DNA of 64,000 nt, taken from the NCBI GenBank assembly GCA_025267735.1, contig CM046294.1, positions 7,908,001 through 7,972,000 on the forward strand, in the 5' to 3' direction. Position 1 is the first letter of the stretch; each line of letters opens with the position of its first letter. This document shows positions 25,334 to 36,900 of the stretch, one piece after another. The position numbers and the translations under genes are program-made. This DNA comes from Mactra quadrangularis. Lineage: Eukaryota; Mollusca; Bivalvia; Venerida; Mactridae. The notes beneath the pieces are model-generated. The model was not told the origin of the DNA and made no database searches. It saw nothing but the letters and a program-made list of their open reading frames with translations.

Positions 25334-25534
25334 GATAGACAATGCATTTTATCTATTGGAGACCCTGTAATATAAGTTCCATTGTTCTTTGGAAAGTAGT
25401 GCTATTGCTTAGCCCAAAAGGCATTCTGGTCATCTCGTACAATCCATATGTGCACACAAACGAGCTCTTTGGTATAACCTCTTTTCGAAAGGGGGTCTGG
25501 AAAAACCGGAAGTACGGTCAAAAGAGATTAATAA

Positions 25535-26280
25535 TTTAAACCGGCCACCGCATCCAAGCAATCCTGCACATGTGGCAGAGGAAATCCATCTTGCTTAACT
25601 AGCGCAATAATTTTACGATTGTCAACGCTACGGCGTACAGTGCCTGGCTTTTTCCGAACAAAACCAACTGGGCCAGCCCAAGGCGGGGTACTTTTTTGAA
25701 TCACTCCGTTTTTCAAGAGATCTTCAACAGCCTGCTTCTCCTCATTAGCAAACGCCAAAGACTATTTGGCCCTTAGTTTATAAGGGGCAGCATCCCCTAT
25801 ATAGATTGGGTGCTCTGCCAGTGTAGTCAGACCTAAATCCCAATCATTATTAAAAAATGTGTCACTGTTTACTCATTAGTGCTGCAGCTCTATCTCTCTC
25901 GTACTGGCTTTTACTTTCACATGACTTCTCGAACAGTGCTTTTATGTGCTCAGGCAGAGGACCATGCTTAATGTCTACTTCGGGTTTTACACTTTATTGC
26001 CTGACTTTTTCGCTGTGTCCCATTCTCCTAACATCACAGAGGTTTTCTTCCTCATTATCATGTCCTTCCTCTGCTACGACACTGACAACTTGTTCGACTC
26101 TCTGGGGGACACCTATACATACGTCTTTCTTCAACAAGACATCTTCGGGAAATTGGTTCAATACCCGCACCTTGCAATTCGGGCCTTTATTTACATTTAC
26201 CAATGTTGCTGCCAATACAAGATTGTATTTCTCCCTAAAAGTCCCATTAGATCGAGAATAAATTCGCAGTGTCTATCCAA
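25535..26280 (-). pseudogene. Ty3/gypsy-type retrotransposon pol fragment (protease-RT linker and RT start)
   Basis: On the minus strand, 26215-25994 encodes a linker region. It continues, across a TGA and frame changes, through GPLPEHIKALFEKS and NDWDLGLTTLAEHPIYIGDA to an RT start, EKQAVEDLLKNGVIQKS, PWAGPVGFVRKK, VDNRKI, FPLPHVQDCLDAVAG. These are the conserved N-terminal blocks of gypsy-group reverse transcriptase. It stops before the catalytic YxDD block, and no LTR was found, so it is a dead internal fragment. Confidence 0.85.
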
Positions 26281-26878
26281 CTGAATTTGACGAACATTCT
26301 GTTTCTTTCATCTTTAGTTCTGAGCTTTTAAAGGTTTATTTACACGGATATGAATATGACGTAATGTTTTTTCTGCTACAAGATGACGTCATTGTCGCAA
26401 TGTCAATATAAAAATTTACTTCTATATAACATCTTTTTTATTGTTTTCATCTGTTTCTTTTTATCTAATATGACTAAGGCAAAGCCTCAAAGCGAGCTCG
26501 ACGAATCCAAACTTATATGCGGAGACGTAACCAACTATTTTGACTGTTTCTATTGTTGTTGTTTTTTTTTGGTACTTTTAACAATGTCACTTTTTATGAA
26601 CTTGCAGATCCACGCTTGTAAACATGGCCTTATTGTAGCTGCTTCAGTGATATATTTATTCGAGTGCCGATTAATTGAATAAGCTAGGGGAGATAACTGC
26701 GTAATTTATTGTATTCAGAAAAATCTGACAACATCTCATTCTTTTATGTCAGAATCATATTTCAATTCTGAAAGAAATGTATTGTACATTATTATTTATC
26801 TTTTGAATAGATGAAAAAACGCAATAAAACATTCATTTTTTTAAGATAGATATATTTTTTACCTCTTTAAACAATGCC
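26281..26878. other. Non-coding stretch
   Basis: A 99-codon ORF at 26383-26682 is low-complexity and hydrophobic with no recognisable family. I do not call it a gene. Confidence 0.4.
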
Positions 26879-26989
26879 CGGTACCGTTAAGTTACGGAAA
26901 CATGCTGGTTTTATCATAAACACCGTTTATGACGTCGCTAAGAGACGTTTATGATAAAACCAGCACGTTTCCGTAACTTAACGGTACCG
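26879..26989. mobile_element. 111-bp palindromic element
   Basis: Arms of ~43 bp (cggtaccgttaagttacgga ... gttttatcataaac / gtttatgataaaac ... taacttaacggtaccg) differ at one position and enclose a ~24-bp loop. There is no target duplication. Confidence 0.8.
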
Positions 26990-26999
26990 CGTTGACTCT

Positions 27000-27085
27000 C
27001 AATCTCTCATACAGAGTTGTCGATCTTTACAATGATCTCTATATATAGATCACTGTAAGGATCGACAACTCTGTATGAGAGATTG
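27000..27085. mobile_element. 86-bp hairpin MITE with 9-bp target duplication
   Basis: A perfect 26-bp inverted repeat (caatctctcatacagagttg ...) folds on itself, with further inner pairing (gatct...agatc). It is flanked by direct repeats gttgactct at 26991-26999 and 27086-27094. A 9-bp duplication fits Mutator-like elements, though the TIR gives no family assignment. Confidence 0.75.
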
Positions 27086-27380
27086 GTTGACTCTCTTCCG
27101 GATGCGCAGGGCGGGTTCAAAAATCAACTTCCGGTACATTGTCAAAATACGATACTGTATAGAAACATATTCGCGTTACCGTAAAGCTCGCTCTTCGAGC
27201 TCGCTAATAAATTTTCATTTCACCACAAAGCATGAAAGAAATTCGCAACATTTCAATTTCTGTCTCTTAGAAATATTATAAACTACATGTACAATATTTT
27301 TGTAGGACGTTAACAGTCCTGATGACAGAACTGTATCCTCACGGCATCTGTTTTCGACGAGGATCTGATTTCGCCGAATT

Positions 27381-27746
27381 ATGAATTTCCGGTTTATTGA
27401 AACTAAAAGTAAAGCAACCAATAGTTCTACTACTACAGTTGATATTCTTCAATCTGAAAAAGAAATAATTAAACCTAGTACATCAGGTCAACCAACAAAG
27501 AAAAGGAAAACAATACCACCTCCAGAAGATTCATGTTCCGATAGTGAGGCAGATGATGTAGATGACAAATGCATAATTTGTAATAAGTTCACCCCAGCTA
27601 ACATTCATTTAAAGCCATACTTGTATGTGTTGAATTGGGGTCAATGTGACAGGTGTTCTGGATGGGCCCATTTATCATTTTGCTCACCGGTAAAAGTGCT
27701 AAGAAGGGGTGATAACTTCTTGTGCCCTAGGTGCAATGATATTTAG
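27381..27746 (+). CDS. Small protein with C-terminal PHD-type zinc finger (121 aa)
   Basis: Residues 1-60 are Ser/Thr-rich with a basic patch (TKKRKT) and an acidic run (DSEADDVDD). Residues 64-118 form a C4HC3 PHD-like finger: Cys64, 67, 89, 92, His97, Cys101, 115, 118, with Trp95. There is a TAG stop and an AATAAA 15 bases later at 27761. A splice-acceptor-like tttttgtag ends at 27304, so the ORF may be the last exon of a longer gene. The same terminal finger (WxxCDxCxxWxHLxFC) is, to my knowledge, common at the C-terminus of invertebrate DDE-transposase-derived proteins, and a broken copy lies at 39.4 kb. PHD fingers usually bind histone tails, but no function can be assigned here. Inverted-repeat-like gtttt-cgacga segments flank it. 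Confidence 0.55.
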   Translation: MNFRFIETKSKATNSSTTTVDILQSEKEIIKPSTSGQPTKKRKTIPPPEDSCSDSEADDVDDKCIICNKFTPANIHLKPYLYVLNWGQCDRCSGWAHLSFCSPVKVLRRGDNFLCPRCNDI

Positions 27747-27760
27747 TTTCCCATACAGCA

Positions 27761-27766
27761 AATAAA
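27761..27766 (+). promoter_or_regulatory. Polyadenylation signal AATAAA of the PHD-finger ORF
   Basis: Canonical hexamer directly downstream of the TAG stop. Confidence 0.55.
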
Positions 27767-28539
27767 AGAACTGTAAAATTGGTCATAAGTTATACTAAAG
27801 TTGTTCAAACTGTTAAAAATTTGTTATAAACTGTTTAACCCTTGTTACAAATGTTAAATTGAACTTTAGATTCACTGATATTAGTTTGTCGCGTTTTTAA
27901 ATTTGTGCAGTGTAACTTTTAAACAAAGACCTACAGTTCGGCGAAAACAGATGACGCAATGCCGAACTTTCGATTTTCAGGGGAAGTTACTCGTATGCAA
28001 TAAATGACGTCATAAAAGGAGGGAATTGATGTTTATGTTGTTTGTTGGACAGATTATACATAATTTAATGCATAAACAGGTAAATCGTTTTTATATTTTG
28101 TTTCAGTTATCCGCATTTACAAATTTTTTCTTACATCGTCGAAAACCGATGCTTCGGGGATGATATTGTAAGGCTTACGTAAATACAATGTAACGTGGAT
28201 TACAGCTTTGCACTGATTAATTCACTTAAGGAAAACTTAATCTGACTTCAATTATTTCAGGTTTAACTTACGTGATTGGCAAATCCTATTTACAAAGTCA
28301 TCTTATTACAGAAACCATAAAATAAATATTACAAAAGTTGTACTCGGATCTTAACTGGACAAAAAGCTATAGAGGATATTGTTAACCCGGCGAGTGACAT
28401 TAAGACGAAATTAATATATATTCTGTTGTTCGATGCTACGAATTGCGAGTACAATTATTGTCATAAATAGGAATGATTCTCTACAACTGTATAATTGTTC
28501 AGACGAGACTTTCTGTTTGTTCGTTTGTTTCAAATTGGT

Positions 28540-28690
28540 TTAACGCCGTAGCATTGGTAGGAGGAAGAATGGTCGTAGAAATAATTTCATGACCAAGCTC
28601 CACGAAAGTATGCCCCGCCCGGTAATTGAACCCACGACTCCTCGATCAGTAAACTTGCGTGCCGCCAACTGAGCTAGCCGGATAAACATA
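28540..28690 (-). mobile_element. tRNA-derived SINE, copy 3 (truncated head)
   Basis: On the minus strand: ccggctagctcagttggcgg (a good box A), then gtgggttcaattaccgggcg (box B), then catactttcgtggagcttgg and ccattcttcctcctaccaat. It matches the copy at 9292-9605 through the tRNA head and body but lacks the central domain. Confidence 0.7.
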
Positions 28691-29640
28691 AGTATTCATT
28701 TAATAAATATTTTTATCAACCGTTTAAAAACCATCACAATTTGCCTGCTTTATTGCAATATCGTGTCATTAAATGTATTGACAAGGCTGTCATCACTCGA
28801 AATGATACGTATCGATACGAAAGGAGATTATATGATTATTTACGATACGACACGATACGGATATTTTACTGAAAAAATACAAACATTCACATTATTATTT
28901 ATGATCACGGGTTTTCCTAGGGTTGAATTGTCTCTGAAGATTTAGTTGTCCAAACTTCGGGTTCTGACGTCAGTGGGTTAAATTGTCCATGGGTTGAGTT
29001 GTACAGGATCCGTTAACTAACAGCCACAAAGATCATATTTCTTGGACGAATACGACAACCATGCCGAGTGCTGATAAATACAATGGCCTCCCCAGAATGA
29101 CGGGGTCGTATCGCGATATATAGTGGTGGGCCACGATACGTATAGATATTTTTTCGATATATCGCCTCATCCCTTGCAAGCCCACCATGTTATTTGATTT
29201 TGTTGTGTTTAATTAAGCATTTATGTCACTCGAATGAAAATAAGCACATTATATTGAAATAAATATGATAAGCTATGATGTCTGAACAATCTGATGCTGA
29301 CACAGATTTATTGCTAGGTGAGTTACTAAATTCGCCATCCAATCAAAAATGACTGTGCGACAGTGCATGTTGTATTGTTATTTATCTTTAATTTTTTGAA
29401 TGCCTTTTAAAGTCAGGAGTAATGATAAAAACGAAAATGTCACTTCTCTACTTTTTGTTAACCAATTTAGGTTGAGATCGTGGTTCCGATGGATAGCTTT
29501 TATAAGTGAAAATGGCCAAGTACAATGTACTGTTGTATTTCATACGAATCATTACTAACTAGAGTAAATTTCGTAGTTTTAATTGGAAGAACTTGGTAAA
29601 AGTCGGTGTTCAATTTTTACAACATGTGTGTTTATACAGA
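28691..29640. other. Non-coding stretch with a cgatacgta-rich repeat
   Basis: Repeated atacgtatcgatacga / cgatacgacacgatacgg around 28800-28860 and cgtatcgcgatatat...cgatacgtat around 29105-29165 suggest a decayed inverted-repeat element. Confidence 0.3.
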
Positions 29641-29674
29641 CACTACGACCAAGGCAATCTCCGTAAACAGATAT

Positions 29675-30045
29675 CCTGTAGAGCGTTGTCGTACAGGATC
29701 TCTACTTATTCCATGGAAGGTCACGTCGAGATGAACTCTGAGTCGACCAATCAATGCGTAGCTTTCATCTAGACGAAAACACATTTTGATTTCGTAATTT
29801 CTATTTTTAGACCAAGTTTTGCATGCTAATTTAACAGCGGTATTATTCACAGTCTGCGATTGGGCGGCTCATTTCAAATTGCATGACGTAGACTATGTAA
29901 ACAAGTTGCGTATCATAACAATTTCGTCATGAATATTATGATGAGAAAAGGTCGCCTGAAGGTGACCTTCGTTTGAAAAAGGCCATATCTAAATTAGTGA
30001 GTATGAGAGCGGAAAATATTAGATCGGGTTTTAATCAGATTGCGA
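29675..30045 (-). repeat. ~370-bp dispersed repeat, copy 1
   Basis: Its reverse complement matches 61030-61400 over the whole stretch: ttaaaacccgatcta, tcataatattcatgacgaaa, atttgaaatgagccgccca, gcaaaacttggtcta, gaaagctacgcattgattgg, ctcgacgtgaccttcca, gatcctgtacgacaa. A 72-codon ORF on the minus strand (29632-29850) stays open in this copy but not in the other, so coding origin is unproven. Confidence 0.75.
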
Positions 30046-31279
30046 CCAAGGTCAAACGGTTGCTAAAAGTCAAAATGTCGCACAATTGGAGACATTATTC
30101 TAAAACAAAACTGGCAATGGCTTTTTAAATTTAAACTGATATAATTTTTCTTAAAATAATACATGTATATTCGTTGTAATGGTGATAAAATTTTCAAAAT
30201 TGATTATCTAAGTTTACTAAGCTTGAAAGGCCAGGGACTAAAAGTTGATTTTTTTTATTTTGGAAGCAGTCATTGTTGTTTTGTATTTACCACATAATAT
30301 ACTGAATTATTTATTGACTTTGTAACACCTATAATTTAATAAATTTATTTCTTTTTTCCTGGCAATGAAATAGATATTTTTTCCCAAACAAGTGAAACCC
30401 GCGCTAATTTTCCCCACGAAAAAGTGTATTTCTTGACTGTAATCATTTTTAAGTAGCATGAAGCAACTTTCTCGGTGCTTAATATAAATTTAATGGTAAT
30501 GTAGCTTTAATTATTATATATATGTTGCAATATTCTGCAAAATATGTTCAATGTGGTAGTGGTTCGAAAGTTTGGATCCCCCCTGCTGCAAGTAAGAAAA
30601 AGCGAAGTGAATGGGGAAAGTGACGAAGACTCCTCGTAGGTCATTATGGACATGAGCAACATCATGCAATATTTGAAAATGGTGAAAAGAAACCACAACA
30701 TCTCTTGGAATAATTGATCCTTACAGTACTATTGAAGAATGGCAGTCACTAAAATGAATGGTAGTCACTAAAATGTTATTAAGAGCAGACATTCCCAAGA
30801 AATTCCACTCATGAGAGGAAATGCCTTTAAAACGGGAAAGATAGCTTTTACAATCACTCAGCTTTGCATGGTTTACCAGAGAGCAATATTTATAATATTT
30901 TACTCGATGGAGAAGACGTTACGCACGGCTGAAACGGCGATTTAAAGGAATTTTTATAAATGCTATTAAATGTGACAAATGTGCCTATATTAGAAAACTT
31001 CCAAATAATGAATAAAAGTCAACTGACTGCTTGATTGACGACACTTCTCCAAAATATTAAGATTGGCAATATGTCTGGAACAAAGTTGAAAGTTATTTTT
31101 GCAATGGTCAATTCATATAGACACAACTCAGAACCAATCGTCAACGGTACAAATAACTTATGCACAATGTCTCGGCTTGAAAAAATAACAATCGACAGGC
31201 ACAGGTATTGACGGTGTTAGTTTTTTCCTTCTGATTGTATGTGATATTATGTAGTTGCTGCTGCGATATCTATACGAGT
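30046..31279. other. Non-coding stretch
   Basis: No gene recognised. The segment around 30900-30970 (tcgatggagaagacgttacg...cggctgaaacggcgattt) resembles 57710-57775, so it is part of another dispersed repeat. Confidence 0.35.
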
Positions 31280-31420
31280 AAATTATTATACATTTTTATT
31301 GCATTATACGGAAATATATTTGGACGAGTACATATATTTGGAAGTCATATTGGACGAACCGATAAGTTGTGTGCGAGTCCACATATAATCCGTATTGTAC
31401 AGTAAAATGTAAAATAACCT
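31280..31420. mobile_element. MITE copy (foldback), first of a pair
   Basis: The left arm attatacattt...acggaaatatatttggac pairs with gtccacatataatccgtatt...aaaatgtaaaataacct. It is closely related to 31870-32020. The DNA after both copies is also duplicated (cccaacaaagcaatcaca at ~31480 and ~32070). Confidence 0.65.
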
Positions 31421-31869
31421 ACATTGTATTAATTATACATCTTTCGTTTATTTTGAAATAATCATAATCGCCATCATCCCCAACAAAGCAATCACAATTA
31501 TTTTTATTAACATCACCGCCAAAATTACTGCCACAACCACCATTTACTATAAAGCAGTCAACCATCGAGCAAATATTCCAACATCTGTTTTCATTTTGTA
31601 TATAGTATTTTTATTTTGGTTGTCGATTTCCTGGTCAGTAGGACGCTTTACCAGCAGTTGTAAACCTATACTCACAAGCGTCTTCATGGTTCCTGCTCTT
31701 TAATTCGTAAAAATTAGAAATCGGAAACTAGACAGAAATCGGTTAGTGCACATGTACCCAACCGTTCAATACGAAAAAATATTGTTTTTTGCAGCCAATA
31801 CGGGAATATATTAGACGGTCACGTTGTACAAATGCAGATTGTCGATTGATTAGATATACAATAATTATA

Positions 31870-32020
31870 GGTTATTATACATTTTACTGTACAATACGGA
31901 AATATATTTGGACGAGTACACAGCTTGAAAAGTCATATTGGACGAGCCAATAGGCGACTTTCTTAGCTGTGTACCAGTCCAAATATATGCAGTATTGTAC
32001 AGTAAAATGTATAATAACCT
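31870..32020. mobile_element. MITE copy, ~151 bp with long terminal inverted repeats
   Basis: Starts ggttattatacattttactg and ends cagtaaaatgtataataacc, with complementarity for about 45 bp. The surrounding region is directly repeated (gtgcacatgtacccaaccgt at ~31746 and ~32112; gcagattgtcgattgatta at ~31832 and ~32202), so the MITE sits in a short tandem duplication. Confidence 0.7.
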
Positions 32021-32273
32021 TTTTATTATATATCTTTAGTTTACTTTGAAATAATCATCATCGCCACCATCCCCAACAAAGCAATCACAGCCATTCTTAT
32101 CTAATTGTTTAGTGCACATGTACCCAACCGTCCAATACGAAAGTAATATATATTTTTTGGATCCAATACGGGAATATTTTGGACGGTCACGTGGTACATA
32201 TGCAGATTGTCGATTGATTATATTTATTAGATATATAATAATAGACTATATTTCGTCTTAAAGCTTAATCAGC

Positions 32274-33913
32274 AGGGGTTGCGAAAACGCCGGACCGCCG
32301 GTCATGTCCGGCAAAAATTCGTTTCGGTCCGGCAGTTTGATCGAGCCGTCGGTCCGGCCGACCGGCGTTTTTTCTCACGACATTTTTACATTTTTCGCCG
32401 ATAATTCGTACCATACTTTGGTTCGAAATCATAACAAGCCCAATCAATGTGAACCAGAATATTCCTAAGACGCGATTTCCCGCACTAAAACGGCAAAAAT
32501 CGCATTAAAAGTTCTTAAATGCGAGAAAATATCGCACCACTTTTTAGACGCTTTTGGGCGTCTAAAATAATCAATAAAATCGTGACACTGCTTGAAAAAA
32601 AGTTTGAAATCGGCGAAAAAGAGTTAAAGAAATTTTCATAGTATACTAAAATTAAATTCCCTAATTGATCGTTGATTGTTAATCAAGATATGTGTTGTGA
32701 AAGATAAGACCGCCCACGGCGATTACATGCTAATTACATGTCAATTGAAATTAATTATCGGTCACACGCTGGGAGATTAACTCGCCGACAAAAGTATGCA
32801 CAATGATGTGACTACGTTCGCATATGCCTAAGTTACCTATATTCGTCCGAGAGAATTACGTTATAAGCGCCACGAGCAAGTCATTTTATTTTAAGACGCT
32901 CGGCGATGTTGGGGGATTTATTTTAACGGCGCGCCCGCGGAAACAAGTTAAAATTACTCGTATCATGTAGCATCGTTTGTTGAGGAAAGCATAAAAACAA
33001 TAAGCCTTTCAATCACGATGGAAGTTAGATATGAAATTGATAAGCAAAGTTGAATGACTCTGAACTGCAATAAAAATTATATCTATTAAAACATTGACGA
33101 TTATTGGTCAAATATTTAACATTAGATTACGTAAATTGGCGGTTTTTGTCAATACATGTACAACTACATACTTTTGTCGGCGAGTTAATCTCCCAGCGTG
33201 TGACCGACAATTAAGTCTAATTGACATGTAATTAGCATGTAATCGCCGTGGGCGGTCTTATTTTTCACATCTCGTATCTGAATTAACAATCGACGATCAA
33301 TTAGGGAATTTAATTTTATTATACTATGAAAATTTGTTTAACTCTTTTCCGCCGATTTCAAACTTTTTTGTCAAACAGTTTCACGATTTTATTGATAATT
33401 TTAGACGCCAAAACGCGTCTAGAAAAATGGTGCGATATTTTCAAGCATTTAAGAACTTTTAATGCGATTTTTGCCGTTTTCGTGCGAGAAATCGCGTCCT
33501 AGGAATATTCCTGTTAATTTTATAATCCGGATTAGTAAAATTGGTGTGCTCCATCAAGTAGAATCACAAACAGTGTATATTATTAGTTTAAGGGTTAAAA
33601 TCTTTTTATAGATATGATTTGAGAAATTTTGAATTTTGATGCCACAATAAAAATTCTCGGGTTTTTTTTTTTTTTGCAAATCAGAGAATTTCTTCCACTG
33701 TCATCAGAAAAAACTTATAATTCACGTGTGAATGGGAGATAATCTCTCTCTGAAAATATGACCTAGGAATATCCCAGATGTTTGCTGCCGGACAGTAGTT
33801 AAAGAAAAAATTGGTGTTTTTTTTTCGGACTGGCAGAACTGTTTCCGGACTGGCAATTTTTAGTAAATGCCAGTCCGGATGACTGGCAGTTTTTTATCAC
33901 TTTCGCAACCCCT
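32274..33913. mobile_element. 1.64-kb foldback element with 340-bp internal arms
   Basis: Outer ends aggggttgcgaaa (32274-32286) and tttcgcaacccct (33901-33913) are exact inverted repeats. Inside, 32457-32798 and 33167-33510 form ~343-bp inverted arms (gaatattccta...gacgcgattt; gccgacaaaagtatg / catacttttgtcggc) around a 368-bp loop. Both subterminal regions carry repeated ccggac / ccggcaa motifs, denser at the left. There is no transposase ORF. The terminus is reminiscent of hAT elements but no 8-bp duplication is visible. Confidence 0.8.
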
Positions 33914-33954
33914 ACATCATAAGTTTTGTGTCCACTACAATTAAAATGAAAATA

Positions 33955-36900
33955 TATTCAATCAAGTGTCATCCCTGATCGCACGAAATAGCTAGGTCGA
34001 TCTTCCGCTGGAAACATTACGCATTCAAATGACCTCTAACCCGATCAATTTGTAACAGTGATTTTGGTTGGTCGAGACTTAGACCCGGTTTCATTGCGCC
34101 ATACATAGCATAGCTGCGGAACCATTCTAATGTCAATACAGAACAGTCAGTATATATCTTCAACATTAAAACGGCAAAGTGAATGGGTTATATGACATTG
34201 AATTCATTACCAGTTGATGCTCATCGTTTATTTCATAACTATTTGTGGTATTTTTACAGTGTGGGGAATCACGTGACCTAAAATGGTTCTTTACACGGAA
34301 AAAATGGCGGCCATATCGTAAAATTTGGGCTAAAAGACAAGATAAATGACATTTATACTTCACCAATTTTTATCAAACCTAGCGCAGTCTAAGCAGCACA
34401 AAATTCTCTTTCTAACGGTAGTTCTGCCAAACCCACAACGGTTCTAGTTTTCTAGATTACCTCGAGGTTTTGAACGAGTTGAGAGTTTCCAGGAGGAAAA
34501 ATGCCGTGGTGCCTAACACGTACATGCTATGATTTTTTGAAAAATAACTTCTTTTAGCAAAAATACACCAAAATTTTGGCAATGTATGTTTATCTTATGC
34601 AGAAATGCAAATCACCTGTCAATTACTCATTGTTACGTTTCCATTTGAAAAAGATATTACTGAAAAAGTAATAATGGTGCTTCACACGTACAATTTTTCT
34701 GTCATGAAATGACGGTGCTTTACACGTTCGATGAAGAACTGATAGTGATTTACAAAAGGTTATTAGTATTATCAGGTTGATATTTATGATAAAAGTTTAA
34801 CTATGTTCTAGACCTTTTTAACTAGTTATTTCAAATCCCTCACACATTCTTGCGTTAGAGGGTTGCGGGTAGATGTACAAGCAGTTGAGTATATAGCTTG
34901 AATAGTTTTAAACACATTTCGTAGCATTGGGTCTAACAAATTTTCTCAAAAGTTCCAACAATCAACTATACATTTCTACGTCCTATTTATTCCAAATATT
35001 TAAATTCTTCATCTCTTAAAAGGGCAAAATACATCTAGCCGTTATTATTGATAGTGATGATGGAACTGGGTCATTATTATCTTAATTTATTATTTGCATA
35101 ACATATTTATTGATGTTTTATTGTTTTTAGAGTGTAGATATATACGAATTAGATCGGTACCTTCCCTTACCGGACTGCCCGTCAGTCCGATAATTTACCG
35201 GACTATACCAATAAAAATTGATTTATGTGAGTCGGCACCGAGTCCCTTTCACTGATAATCAAGGTATATCAACTTTTTTGATGATTACCGCCGATCAGTT
35301 TTTATAATGGCAGACGATGACTTCGTTATTAATTTGAGAGTTCAGTGGTTGCTATAAGTAAATTAACTCTCAATAAATAACTGATCGAATGATAACGGGA
35401 GTTGCATCGTAACGTTTTAGCTTCTTACACGACAGAGTGAAAATATGCGATCCTGTCAACGTTCGATATCGCCAAAAATCGGCTTTAAGATTTTTCTTTT
35501 TCGATTTTGCCGAGGAAATCGGCCGATTTTTTTGTGTTTTCACCGAAAACTCGGCCCAATCTCTGGATTTCGCCGTAAAAAATCGGCAGACTTTTCAGAG
35601 TTTGTTAATTTAAACCATTTATTTCAGGCTAAAGAGTAAATGGGATCGTGAAACATTTGTCTCATTAATTTCGTATCCAGGGGATAGGTGTATAGGTGTA
35701 GGTGTATATGAAGCCAATCTAAATCAAGCCAAGTTGGATAATGTATACAGAAATGAAAATTCTAGTCATTAAATGAAAAGCAATATGCTAAAATTGATAA
35801 AAACTTCTCCATAACAGATTAAAACTCAGACTCAGTAATTATAAGAAATTATATTTTACCTTTCCAGTGAATCTACTACACTTACGTCCAAAGAGGTTTC
35901 TCTGTTCTGGATCGTTCATGGAGTTAATTTTCTTCAACTCAGAGCGAATATTTATTTATCTTGAAATTTTCGGTGACATCACATCACCTTCTTCAGCTGA
36001 CTGATTTTTTATCACATGACCGGTAGATTTGTATGTATATTCAACATAATGGTACTCTAACAAACAGTTCATACAAAAGGCAGACAAACAGTTATTACAG
36101 AGGTAGACGAATAGTCCTAGCAAAGGCTAAATTTAAAAGTATTTCAAGTAATTGAAATGCTTAAACCACTGGAGCTTCAGAGGGCTTCGCCTCCAGTGAC
36201 TCCACCATTGCGTTGCCCTGGACCCAAAATAGGACACAGCGCGACCCCATTGATCCCCGGCCTTAATTTTCAGGTTTTTACAACCAATATCACCCCTGAG
36301 CAATCATATAAAAAGTCCTTTGTGTTTTTGTTTCAATACATACTTGATAAAATTGTACGGAGCCTTAAAAGTTACATTTGAATTTCTATTTTTATTACGC
36401 AATTATTTCGTAAAACGTTACATTTTATTAATTTACTTTAACGATTTTTCTTTTCGTTAAACGAAAACATATTTTGTTGAAACAAAATAACTGTGAAAAT
36501 AAAAAGTACTTAAAGTGTCACTTTATTTGCCTTTTACATATCTTACATACCCAAGTTGACTCCCGACACTATGTATAATGCCTTGTCCACAAAAATCAGC
36601 AACCTTAGCTCAATTACATATAAGTGTGAAAATGAATATATATGCACGCATATATTTGATGACGCAGATGTATATAATAAAGCTACTCAAGTCCCATTTT
36701 CATTGCTTTGCTTCGTTCTTCCTCGCTTTCTCCCATCTGACACCTAATGCTCCTTTCTAGATCGCTTTTCTATTTACACTCACTGTTCACTCTTTTCGGC
36801 GACCTGGCAGCCGCGTACTCCTTCAAATCGAACGTGTAAAGGGAAAATCTGATATGTCACATAAAATCAAATGCTATTTTTTGTAGATATGTGTATAGAA

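Noticed and set aside
26383..26682. 99-codon hydrophobic ORF
   Set aside because: Low-complexity Cys/Phe/Leu-rich translation of AT-rich DNA, without homology or gene signals.
28610..28690. tRNA gene
   Set aside because: Box A and B are good on the minus strand, but the sequence continues into the SINE body shared with 9292-9605 and no acceptor stem closes.
29632..29850. 72-codon minus-strand ORF as a host exon
   Set aside because: It falls in a dispersed repeat, and the second copy has an 8-bp insertion that destroys the frame.
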